Origin: Parietaria judaica
Lineage: Eukaryota; Streptophyta; Magnoliopsida; Rosales; Urticaceae
NCBI GenBank assembly: GCA_954871525.1
Contig: OX940867.1
Span: 18,763,343 to 18,827,342, forward strand
DNA: 64,000 nt
Reading direction: 5' to 3'
Shown here piece after piece: positions 10,906 to 21,045 of the stretch (position 1 is its first letter; each line of letters begins with the position of its first letter). The notes under the pieces are model-generated. The model searched no databases. It was not told where the DNA came from and saw only the letters and a program-made list of their open reading frames with translations. The translations under genes were made by a program, and so were the position numbers.

Positions 10906-11081
10906 TTATACCGCAATTATGGCGAGGACCTGAGTCTCGACGAGCTTTCTCGAGGAGCTCATGGTCGCGACGAAGTCGTGAAAATCGCGACGAGCTTCAT
11001 CGCGATGAGTCGCGACGCCCGTTCTCGCGATTTTCCCGACGAACGTCGTGATGAGTCGCGATGAGTCCATGTGCAGCTCTA
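10906..11081. repeat. hAT right subterminal repeats and terminal inverted repeat
   Basis: Repeated TCGCGACGAG / TCGCGATGAG motifs in a GC-rich block end at the terminal AGCTCTA. The preceding 10480-10905 is AT-rich 3' UTR of the transposase gene. Confidence 0.75.
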
Positions 11082-11089
11082 TTTGTAGT

Positions 11090-11561
11090 AGTGCAAGATT
11101 TTGCAAGCAATAAAAGAGTTTTGCATTTTTTTTTCTTCTAGTTATTTAAGTAATATAAATTTGGAAAACTAATTAAAAATTTGAATAAAAAGTTATAAAC
11201 GGGAAAATAAAAGAATATCTCTCAATTCCCCTCTTAAAACGAAGAGTAAAGTCATAGGTAAACCGAAATATTCAAAATTATGTCGTTACATTGTTCAAAA
11301 CGTACTTTTAAATACCAGGAACGATTTGTGAACTATGTCTTTAATGTTCAAAACGCTTTTATATAATAGAAATGACTTATTAAAATTCATCGATTTCTTG
11401 TGACCCAAAAAATACTCCAAATCCGCAAATTATATTTCATTTTTTTTACCTCTTTTTTCTTCCCCTAATATAATACTTGGGTTAAAGTCCTCCTAAGTAT
11501 TAATGAGTAAAAGAACCTTAAAATATCTGGTTCCAAATTGGAGGATACACCCTACAACATT

Positions 11562-11604
<43 letters not shown>

Positions 11605-12979
11605 TATATCTTGTTAGGATTTATTTGATTCTTTCTTTGTCCATCATTAAGCACCACTCAAAACGATAAAATAGTCCTTTTATTTATTTAGTAAATAAAA
11701 TATTGGTAGTGCATGATCATGATAATAGTCCAATATCAAATGAACATAATGTTTGGTACATTATAGAAAATAATTCAAGACCATAATTAATGACATTTGT
11801 TTTTTGTTTTGTTTTTTTATGAAATTAAGTGTGCTATAATTTGAAAATCTATTATATTTGATTGATAACCGATACCACATTCATGAATGAGGATTCGTTA
11901 GAAAATCTATTATTCAGGGCGGATTCAGAACTTATACTCAGGGTGGCTAATACGAGAACACTATAATTTAGAGATTTTTGTTTTAATATACATTTATTTT
12001 TCAAATTTTCAAATACTTACCTTCTACTTTTAAAAACAAATATAACATATTCTCCAAGTGTACTAACTCTATATTTTAGTTTTTTTTTTTTTTTATAAAT
12101 AATAAATAAACAAAAAATAATAGTTACTTCAGATTGTATATTTTGGTTTTTCAAAAATAGAATGTACATTTCAACAAAAAACAAAGAACACAAATGGAAT
12201 CCCATAACTAAATCCCAACAACATCACCATTCCTATCAATTCAGCAAACAAACAAAAAATAATCACCAATCATGCACAATATTGGGGGAAAATTCAAATT
12301 TTAATTTCAAAATAATTTACCAATTGCAACCTAGCTAGAACCAGTGTTGAAGAGCCCGAGATGTACGGTGGGGCACCCGTGCGTGTATCGTTTTTTAGGC
12401 TACCGGCCAAAATCCGGCCCAACCAAGGCCGGTTTTACATAAAACCATCGGTAGCCCGAAAGAATATCCAAAACCGCCCGACCACGATCCATTAGCCATA
12501 TTATTATTTTTTTAATTCACAAAACTCTTTTTTATTATCTTTGTACTTGTATGGAATTTTATTATGGATATGGTTTTATATATGTATGACTATTTAATTA
12601 TATATTAATTGTATTTTAATATAAAATATGAATGAAAACTTCTTCGGTTGTCTAGTATACTCGTAAAATGGGATCGACATAATTGGGCGTCCGGTTTATA
12701 AAATCTTGCAAAACTGCATCGTTGTACATGTACACCCCTCGGTATACCCAAAAATTTGACCTCGGACTGACTGTTGTTTCCCGTATTCGGGATCTTAAAT
12801 CGCTAAGATCTTATTAACTAATAAAGAGTATCAATAGACTATTATGGTTTTACAGCGTAATATTACTAAAATAAATAATTCAATTATTAACTAATTAGAT
12901 TAATATTTTTGCTCATAACAGATTTGAGTTTATTAATTTTTCTCACATGTTAAATAATCAGAAAATTAAATATAATGTC
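11090..12979. other. AT-rich intergenic DNA with (TA)n microsatellite
   Basis: No convincing gene is seen. A (TA)n tract lies at 11563-11600. A short GC-richer block at about 12350-12500 contains an imperfect hairpin (GGCTACCGGCC ... CATCGGTAGCCC). A missing 3' exon of the TMEM220-like gene would be expected here but was not recognised. Confidence 0.5.
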
Positions 12980-13813
12980 CTATAAGCTCTTACCGAAGTC
13001 AACACATCTTTGGAACTTGTTGAGCGAGGCCGTTAACTGCAAAGCCATGGCGATGGCGACCAAAGCGCTTCCGATCTTCTCCCTGGCGGCTCTTTCGCTC
13101 AAATCCAGCGACCAAAAGCCGTTCTCAAGCACGGCCTTGGAATAGAGCAACATTCCGAGGCAGAGCTCGGCCTCGGCCACCACCCGGATCACCGACGAAG
13201 AGATTGCCCAGTTGAGAAGATTCACGACACAAGCACCGGTGTAGAGCGGAAGCCAAAAGTACCAATCTTTACATGTATATTTATAAGATATGAACCAGTG
13301 GCGGAGTCAGCATTGAACTTGAAAAAAGCTCTGACAAAGGCCGAAACAATGGCGACAAAAGTGAAATAGTTATATGACATGAGATTGTGATCTAGTGACG
13401 GACACACGAGCGCTAATCTCTCACAAACCTAACTAAATAATTGGTGAAAAAATAACTTTTAGCAATTTTTTTAAATGATTAAGAACTCAAACATATATTA
13501 AAATCAGATAATACACGTAAATTAATTTATAAAATACATTAAAAGAAAGCTAAAATCTAACTCGGAGGCCAAAATTGGCGGGGGGACCGGACTTTTTTTT
13601 TTCCTCGGTTCTGTCCCAGTTCTCGGATTTTTTTAAAACCGAGCAGGGACTGGACCAAAACCGAGCCACGGGGCCAAATTTTCGCCCGATATCCATAGAA
13701 CTATGTAAAATACCTGTATCGTTGAGCTGCACGGACGCAGAGTAAGCGAAGAGGAGAGACATGAATAGAGAGCAAACCATGTGCAGCTTTCTCACCGAAG
13801 CCATTGTTGGCAT
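12980..13813 (-). CDS. TMEM220-like small membrane protein, two exons recognised
   Basis: Exon 1 is 13813-13714 (an alternative start at 13804 gives MASVRKLH). Exon 2 starts at 13266 after a clean AG. The junction restores the family signature SASVQLNDTDWYFWLPLY, followed by TGACVVNLLNWAISS and FWSLDLSERAAREKIGSALV. Four hydrophobic segments fit the TMEM220 family, a conserved multi-pass membrane protein of unknown function. Reading straight through gives 128 aa ending GKSL at 12980. However, a good donor (TTCG|GTAAGAG) at 12994/12993 suggests a further exon not found in the AT-rich sequence beyond, so the C-terminus is uncertain. The intron holds a T-rich, GC-patchy insert near 13560-13680. 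It lies between two convergent LysM receptor genes. Confidence 0.7.
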
Positions 13814-14030
13814 TTTTTGATAGTGAAAAAGAAGTCAAAGCTCTCTGTATAAGCTAACGAGTTGCATTATAATAATCACATTAATATAATTGATTTTCAC
13901 ATTATTAAGCATTTATTTATATACGAGATCAGGTGTTTGATGAAATACCTGACCTAAACTCTCAAGCATTGAAAGATTACCCTAAACCCTTTATTTATTG
14001 ATCAACCTTCGATTTACGGGTTCTCGTTGT
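13814..14030. other. Upstream region of the TMEM220-like gene
   Basis: AT-rich. It holds the presumed promoter of the minus-strand gene and abuts copia remnants. No distinct element resolved. Confidence 0.3.
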
Positions 14031-14590
14031 TGTTGCCGGTGATCAAAATGTCGTCGACGTACACGAGACGATAAATATGGATTTGTAAATCTGCAATCCA
14101 GTACGATTGGGGAGCTTGCTTTAAACCATATGGGACTCGGTTTAGACCCGAAATTTATTAGAAATTATATACAACTTTCTATTTGTCTTATGTTATTAGG
14201 GGATATTTAGGGTTATTTAAGCTAAGTAATGGGGGGCATATTTCCGCCTAGCAGGACGAGGTATTTTGAGCTTCGGCATTTTGTCTCTTACGTCTTTTAG
14301 GAGAACTCGAGTCATGTTACCGAAGGACCAGTTGCTACTCTTGTCGTTCGGTTTCTGTATTTAGTAACGTATTTGGGAATTAATCTCTTTGGCGAAATTT
14401 CTGTCGCTACGTGTTGGTTTCGGGTATATTTCTACCTCGGGTCTCAACAAAGCATTTTAATACATGACTTCTTTAGTATCCCAATTCTTCATTAGAGCAA
14501 GAACATGAACGGCCAAATTGTAGCGTCTTTGACCACCGGGCTAAAAGTTTCTGAAAAATCAATTACGGGTGATTGAAGAAAACCTCTAAA
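14031..14590 (-). pseudogene. Two fragments of a copia reverse transcriptase
   Basis: On the minus strand, 14590-14480 reads VIDFSETFSPVVKDATIW, the start of the copia RT. 14140-14031 reads YGLKQAPQSYW and then LVYVDDILITGNNNENP, the catalytic YVDD block. The two pieces are in the right order for one old insertion but are separated by about 340 bp of unrelated sequence, so the element is broken and dead. Confidence 0.75.
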
Positions 14591-14665
14591 CTGGCACATA
14601 TCAAATTTAGGATATATGTGAGGTTCATGAACATCTGATTTAAACATATTTTGTTGGTAATGAAA

Positions 14666-16437
14666 TTAACGAGCTGTAACGGGGATACGAATTCGGACAA
14701 GCTCTTCACTTTCCAAGGTGCAAGTCCAAGAGGTCTCCAACGCCTGCACGAGAAGCGAAAGGCTGAGCACAATCTCTCCCATGCTCGGCCTCGACAACGC
14801 TGTCTCTTGTGTGCAAGCCATTGCCAACCCCATCAAGCCCACAGCCCCTTCCACGGGGAAAGCGCCCTCCAACTTCGCGTCAATCCACTTCCCAACTCTC
14901 TCCTCTCTCTGCCCACCGCTTTCGCTAGCCAAAACCCATCCCACTTCGTGCCGAATCACCAAAGTTTCACCGCCACCGGCCCTGGAGAGAAGCTCGAACA
15001 CGACTTTCCCGAATGCGAAGACATCGGCTTTCAGTGACGAACGATCCTCGGCCAGGCTCGCCTTTGAGAAGTTGGCGATCTTGGACTTGAAGCCGGCATC
15101 CAAGACTATATTCGGAGTGCTGATGTTGCCGTGCACGAGGCTGGGCTGCGCGTGCTCGTGCAGGTACTGCAGGCCATGTGCAACATCCAGCGCCACTTGC
15201 AGCCTCTGCCTCCACCCGAGCAGCCCAGCCGTTAGGCATGCTTCCAGCGTCCCGTTCTCCGCCAGGTCGTACACCAAGAAGCTGGCTGCATCTCCGCCAC
15301 CACCGGAGGAGATCCCGAGTAAGTTGACCAGGTTTCCATGGTTGACTTTCTGCAGAATCTGCAGCTCCTCCGCGAACTGATTCTCCTCTCTAATCCGCTT
15401 CACCGCCACGAACTTCCCATCAATGAATGCCTTGTACACGGAATCTCCGACCAGACATGTGTCATCGAGGTCCATCGTGGTGTCCATGATCGTTGCCACG
15501 TCGTACACGATTGGCTTGCCCAGATAGCCCGAGAGCCCGGGAAGAAGCTTTGCCTGTTTGCTCTCCAACACCGAGTCTTCCCAATGAAGAGTTCTTCTCC
15601 TTCTGCACAAGCATAGTGTGTAAGCAAAGAGAATCGCAAGACCTGAGAGGATGAGAGCGCCCGCTGAGATCGTGGCGGCGACGACTATCCAGCGGCGTTT
15701 GAGGCCGCCATGGCGGGGCTGCAAGAGGACGGGAAGGCGAGACACGGGGATCAACACGGGAGACCCCTCAGCGGCACTCACAATGTCGCTCTTCGACACG
15801 TTGAACTTCACGGCGATGCTAGCCACGTCGTCCTCCGGCTGCCACACATAGGTGATGAGATACCTGATACTTATTAATCAGTTGCCGAAAATCTAAATTG
15901 GTTGATTAAAATTTTGTAAAACTGAAAAATAAGTGTAAAGTTTTTTCACCTAATTCCATCGCTAGTGACCGACAACTGCGAAGGACAGCTGCAGAGCAAT
16001 GGGATAACGAGTTCGTCGCCGTCGTGCAAGAGGTTCGGCTTCAGCGCCGGATTCATGTCGACCGCAGTTTGCCAGTGGGTGAGGTTCTGGTACGAGTGAA
16101 GAGACACGTAGTAGAAGGTGTCTCCAGGCCTTACAATGTACTTCACATCAGCAGAATACCGGCTTCCGTTGCAGCTACAAGTGATCGGCACTAGCACGAG
16201 CTGCCCGGTTGCCAGAGCGTTTTTCCCCGCTGCAACTGCCAACGAGCCGCTCGCCACACCGAACAGATCAGCCACGCTTTCGATTGATCCATACTCCGGA
16301 GGCTGCGCATGGTATGCCACGTAGGCGTCGCACGTGGCGGCCGAGCTCACTGTGCACGGCCACTGAGCCGCAATGCGAGCAGCCGAGAAGAGAGAGAGGA
16401 GACAAAGGGCCTGTGTGGCAAAGGAAGATGTTTCCAT
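14666..16437 (-). CDS. LysM receptor-like pseudokinase (LYK2/LYR-like), two exons
   Basis: Exon 1 is 16437-15950 and exon 2 is 15863-14666, with an 86-bp GT/AG intron. The join gives DGIRYLITYVWQPEDD in the third LysM and a 561-aa protein. The order is signal peptide (1-24), LysM region with two CSC pairs and YIVRPGDTFYYVS, a membrane helix (VVAATISAGALILSGLAILFA, broken here: VVAATISAG ... ILFA) followed by CRRRR, then a kinase-like domain. VAVKRI keeps the lysine, but HRD is HGN, DFG is NFS, and the sequence passes from NFSKASLAED directly to SLKADVFAFG. The GT.GY.APE activation segment is therefore missing and catalysis is very unlikely. It probably acts as a ligand-binding partner for an active LysM kinase at the plasma membrane, as known for LYK4/5 and NFP-type receptors. 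It is convergent with the LysM gene at 4695. Confidence 0.87.
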
Positions 16438-17101
16438 TACTCTCTTTTGAGCTTTGGAATCTCAAGCTCTTAACTAGTTATGTCATTTTAAGCACTTTGT
16501 GAAAATTACAAGACAGATTTAGATTGCAAACTAAGAGTTGGTGAATCAGCTTAAAAAGAAGGCTCAAAAGGGACACTTTTGTTTCTTCTTCTACACGCTA
16601 ACTAATTTATATATAAAAGAAATACATTAAAAAAATAATAGTGGTCACTATATTGTAAGATTTGGTAACAGTGCTATATTTTAATTGCAAGGAATGTGTC
16701 AAAATTGGAAAGTAGGGACGGCACAAATTAAAAAAGATGACATACCTATTAATATTTTAAATATAAAAAGTCAAGTGCGAATATGTAATATGCTCATCAA
16801 TTCTTGAAAATATTCTGTACTATAAAAAACATACAATGTGTTCAGACAAGGAACATAATCAAAGGATTTAGTTCCGGTAATTCGCGGCCGCGGGTCCAAG
16901 CTCCGAGGCCTTCGCCCAAGTTTGGGAGAGACTCCTCTTTTTAATATTAAATAGTTTGACAACACGACAATTCAGTCGGGGCCGCCAGTCGGTAACCGGG
17001 CAGTTATTAATTGATTTCCTGAATTTTAACATTGGGATATTTATAACATCAACCCAATCTTGTACACCGCATGCCGGAATATTATATATCTCTTTTCATT
17101 A
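16438..17101. other. Promoter side of the second LysM receptor, then AT-rich DNA
   Basis: AT-rich sequence with a short GC-rich patch near 16880-16990 of unknown origin. No gene is seen. The 5' UTR of the minus-strand receptor should lie just right of 16437. Confidence 0.4.
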
Positions 17102-17115
17102 GTGGTGATAGTAAT

Positions 17116-19018
17116 TGTTTGGTGTCTGACTCCAAAGAATCCCCTCTGATTAATTAATGATCACCTTAGGGATGCGTAGGGTAACCTCGAAAAATATTTC
17201 ACAAGAATTAGAGTCCCATACCAATAATTCCCTTTACCATATCCGACTCATAAGATTCGAAAACAATCGTCCCGATCGTTGATATTTAATTTTCGAATTT
17301 ATTTATCATTAACACACGAGTTGATTGAGCCATTGAGTATTAACAAATAATTATCTAATCAATAAATATAATTGCGTACCTTTTATTCACGATTCTTTTG
17401 CGCAATTCTGATCTTGATCTCGATCTCTATTCTTCACGTTCTTCGCATTCTTGAGCTCCTGCGATTTTTCACTTCATTGAATCTCGAAGATAGCTCCCAC
17501 GAGTCTTCTGATGTATACTCCAGATCTTGACCGCTGGGATGTGTGAGCTCCCACTGAATATAACCCTAAACCCTAAAGTCGAATTTCTCTGGAAAATACC
17601 CCAAAGAAAATTGCAGAAACCCTATAGAGAAAGAGAGAGAGAAAATTTCGAAATCTAAGAGAAGAGAGAGAGTTATGTTCTCTATTAAATCAGTTTCAGG
17701 GCTCTCTTATTTATAGGAAACTGGCCCAACCACTTTAAAGATGATATCTTAACCACTTGGAGATATTCACTCTAAGATTTGATTTAATAATTAAATCAAA
17801 TAAATAATAAATCCAAATCAAATCTTATTCAGAAAATACCCTAAAAGATTTAAAAAATCAAATCTTTATATATTTTCAAGATTTAATATTTAAAATTCGC
17901 ATATTATAATATAATTCAAATTTTATAATTAATTCTCTCATTTAAATACATCAGGTATAAATGCCAATATTTTATCTCTTTTGAATTTTCAATTTAAATA
18001 ACAGTGTCAATATCGGCCCTAAGTTGAAAACTTGTTATTCTCATAAATCTCAAACCGTCTGTCAGAATGTCACGATTCAAAAAGATATTTATACTAGAAT
18101 TTAATTTCCTATAACTCTGGAGTTGTTCAAGGAATAATTTCATTATCTTTTTCTAGTTTCTATTTAGACATAAAGTTTAGTACTTTTGCCACTTTAGGAG
18201 TCCATTGATACAATCAGATTATCAGAATCCAAGTTTTCGTATTATTATGATTCTCGTCTTCATAGGGTTGATCTCTGTATACCCGTTAGATGAAACTATC
18301 GTTGTTCCATGATTATTGCAAAATTACTCACCTAACGGTGTATGAAGTCGTCAGACTCCGAATGAGTACTCGTTTGCTTCCCACAAATCACGACAAGGAA
18401 ATCATAAAGTTATTATCCATATTTGTAGTCATGCAGTTTGCTACGTTCAACCTTCCGATCCAGAAATAAAAGTATTGGGGATACTTGATTGTAAAGTGAA
18501 ACGATTAAATCAAAGATCGTTTAAGTTAAACCGTACAAACTCTTACTACCTCAGGACTTCAACTGATTCTATATGACCATTGTTTCGACTTCTTTACTAA
18601 CTATCATTGACGGATTGATGCGTTCATAGTAAGTCTCGTCCGTCCAATATGAAGACACTTCATACTTGACTTTATCTGAACGGTACGGACCAGCACCATG
18701 ATCCGGTAATAGATCATCACCGAATTGTGATTTCGTTTATCAATAGTTTTTTGCGATTATTAATTTTCATTAACAACCTAAACTATGGACACATTTTTAG
18801 TTATTATATTGTGTATGTTAAACTTCCTCACTTAGACCCAGTGTGATAATATTATACAAAATTGCAAATTATAACAACTATGGAATCAAAACATTCATTA
18901 TATTGATAAGAATAACTGAAACAAGATTGTCATTGATTAGTTATAAACCTAATCTTTAACGAAACGTCATGATCTATACAAGTGGCATTTACATCTGAAT
19001 TATAGGACATACTAATCA
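17116..19018 (-). repeat. Old minus-strand copia-type 5' LTR with degenerate primer-binding site
   Basis: On the minus strand this reads as an LTR: a possible start at 19018, a TATA box (TTATTTATA on plus, 17707-17715), an AG-rich leader, and an end ACCAAACA at 17116. ATTACTATCACC follows, resembling the initiator-Met primer site ATTGGTATCAGAGCC. Several phrases (TCCATTGATACAATCA near 18201, CTTCATACTTGAC near 18660) are shared with the long copia LTR at 33565-36295, so the families are related. The internal region is lost. Boundaries were judged by eye. Confidence 0.45.
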
Positions 19019-19375
19019 GGTACGTCTAACTGTAATACCCAAAGGAACTAAATAGTATTGATGTCAAAATTTTGTTCATGTCGAATTAAAGTCTTTTATG
19101 CTAGACAGACGTGTATATCCCTAATTTAAGAAAAGTGTTCAATAATTGCGACTAATATACCTAATGATTGACCGGCTGCGAATTATGTACCTAATGTTTA
19201 TTTTCAACGGCTAATGTACCCAAACTTAATTCCGTTAAATTTTTTTGTGTTTTCTGTCACTTGACCGTCAGCTAGTGATTCATCTTTTTTTTTTTTGCGA
19301 GAAAACTCATAAGCTATGATTAAAAATCAAAAGGGACGGAGTCCTTACGAACAACGTCTACAAGTCACTCCGGGC

Positions 19376-19830
19376 ATTCAAAACACCAAAAATCCGGTGT
19401 CAAAGAGGAAAGGCGAGTTTTCGCAATACAATTAGCGACTTCATTACAAGATCTAGGTGTCCACTTGTAATTATCAGAGAACCCAACCGATTGGGCCAAC
19501 AAACCGATATCTGACAAAATCGGTCCCCGCGTGCCAAAGAGATTTCCACCGTTGATCAACTTCGTTGCTTAAAGGCAATCGGTCTCGACGGCCGAGACAT
19601 TCCACTTTTGAGCAAGAACAAATTGGAGCCCCCAACGAATAGCGATACATTCGGCCATCCACGCCGAGTCCACATTCTCAATAAGAGATGCCGAGGCTCC
19701 CACAACCAAGCCGTTCCGGTCTCTAATGACCGCGCCGAACGCCGCTCGACCAGATATTTTCTCCCAAGCCGCATTCACTTTAAGCTTATGCCCTCCATCC
19801 TCGGCTCCTCTACAATAGGTTCGGCTTTCC
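19376..19830 (-). pseudogene. LINE-type RNase H (RVT_3) fragment
   Basis: The minus-strand reading contains NAAWEKISGRAAFGAVIRD (start of the RNase H fold), AWMAECIAIRWGLQFV, VSAVETDCL, then TAA in place of the usual Q codon. It continues KLINGG and finally YKWTPRSCNEVANCIAK. It is typical of the C-terminal domain of plant LINE polyproteins. One nonsense mutation and no upstream RT make it a remnant. Confidence 0.75.
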
Positions 19831-19948
19831 TACCTAGTCCGCGGATTTGCGTCCATGCTTTGGGCGTAATTTTTGTAGCTAGCAAACCAACTTGCGACCT
19901 CCTCTACCCAAGCTTCCGGTGTCTTCATGTGGACGACCTATGCACGAC

Positions 19949-20513
19949 CTATGATTGGAAAGATAAGAGATAGATATACAACTTTGGTGTTTTATGTTTT
20001 CTAAAAAAGGTTTAAAAAAATACGAAATTTCAATTACAACGTAAATCTGGACATTAGTGTAATGCAAAATATTTGTTTCGAGCAAATTTTAATATACTTA
20101 ATGACTTTTTCTGATGAAACATAAAACTAAAAAATTGTACATCAATCTTTTATCTTTCGAACGGTAGTTTATTTATAAATTTTAGACAAAAAAAGAGTGA
20201 GTTATGCCAAAAATAGAAAAGATGTGATGTGCAAAAATCTTTTGTATTTTTGGCATAACTCACTCATTTTTTGTCCAAAATTTATAACTAAACTACTGTT
20301 GGAAAGATAAAAGATTTATCTACAACTTTTTAGTTTTATGTTTCATCAGAAAAAGTCATTAAGTATATTAAAATTTGCTTGAAACAAATATTTTGCATTA
20401 CACTAATGTCCAGTTTTACGTTGTAATTGAAATTTCGTATTTTTATAAAACTTATTTTACAAAACTTAAAACACCAAAGTTGTAGATCTATCTCTTATCT
20501 TTCCAACCATAGG
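19949..20513. repeat. ~565-bp hairpin with ~270-bp arms
   Basis: The left arm from CCTATGATTGGAAAGATAAG (19949) to about 20218 is matched in reverse complement by the right arm, which ends CTTATCTTTCCAACCATAGG at 20513. The loop, near 20231, is about 20 bp. Matching blocks run through both arms, including the AATTACAACGTAAA, GCATTACACTAATGTCC and GAGTGAGTTATGCC blocks. A transcript would fold into a very long double strand. The GAGTGAGTTATGCC phrase recurs once more outside, at about 20541. Confidence 0.85.
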
Positions 20514-20761
20514 TTGTGAATAAAATTTGCACAACAAATGAGTGAGTTATGCCAAATATATGAAAACTGTACATATAGATGAGAAATCACTCGCTGACGG
20601 TCAAGTGACGGAAAATACGAAAAAATCTAACGGAATCAAATTTGGGTACATTAGCCGCAATTTACGCTTGATATTTTTATAGTTAAATTGTGGCTACATA
20701 GACCTTGACAAGATATGGAAGAAACTTGACTTCGATATTGTTTTGTGTAGGGCTTTGGAGT

Positions 20762-20762
20762 C

Positions 20763-20815
<53 letters not shown>
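20762..20815. repeat. (TTA)n microsatellite
   Basis: About 17 uninterrupted ATT/TTA units. Adjacent 20816-21045 is AT-rich 3' flank of the PPR gene. Confidence 0.9.
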
Positions 20816-21045
20816 TGAAAATATGGACTTAGTACAAGATCCGAAGATTGAATACTTATGTCACAGATATCTTTTTTTAACACTATTTTTATGGAATGTA
20901 AATAGTTTGTTTTTTTTTTTATCAAATGTATTAGAAGAAAAAAAAAATCAAATTTTCATTAAGAGCGATGCTACAACAAAATCAAAACTCAAAGAGTACA
21001 ATAAGTAAGATTGCGAAATTCAAAGAGAATACAACAATAAAATCC

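Larger units (their letters stand above)
6690..11081 (+). mobile_element. Complete autonomous-type hAT transposon (4,392 bp) with 8-bp TSD
   Basis: The ends are TAGAGCCG at 6690 and AGCTCTA at 11081, flanked by identical 8-bp duplications TTTGTAGT (6682-6689 and 11082-11089), the length diagnostic of hAT insertion. Both subterminal regions (about 6700-6870 and 10920-11070) are packed with GCGACGCGTCGCGA-like and TCGCGACGAG-like motifs, the probable transposase binding sites. The interior encodes a full hAT transposase in two exons without stops. The perfect target duplication and open frame suggest a fairly young, potentially active copy. It lies 145 bp past the stop of the LysM receptor gene, and a MITE with related ends lies on that gene's other side. 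Confidence 0.93.
19208..20657. mobile_element. Inverted-repeat DNA element enclosing LINE debris and a hairpin
   Basis: A ~77-bp block at 19208-19284 (CGGCTAATGTACCCAAA ... AGTGATTCATC) reappears as the reverse complement at 20580-20657, with the shared internal phrase CACTTGACCGTCAGC. The enclosed DNA contains a LINE RNase H fragment and a large hairpin, so the element is composite. Just left of the first arm, two shortened repeats of the arm's AATGTACC phrase occur (19160-19205). Confidence 0.65.
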
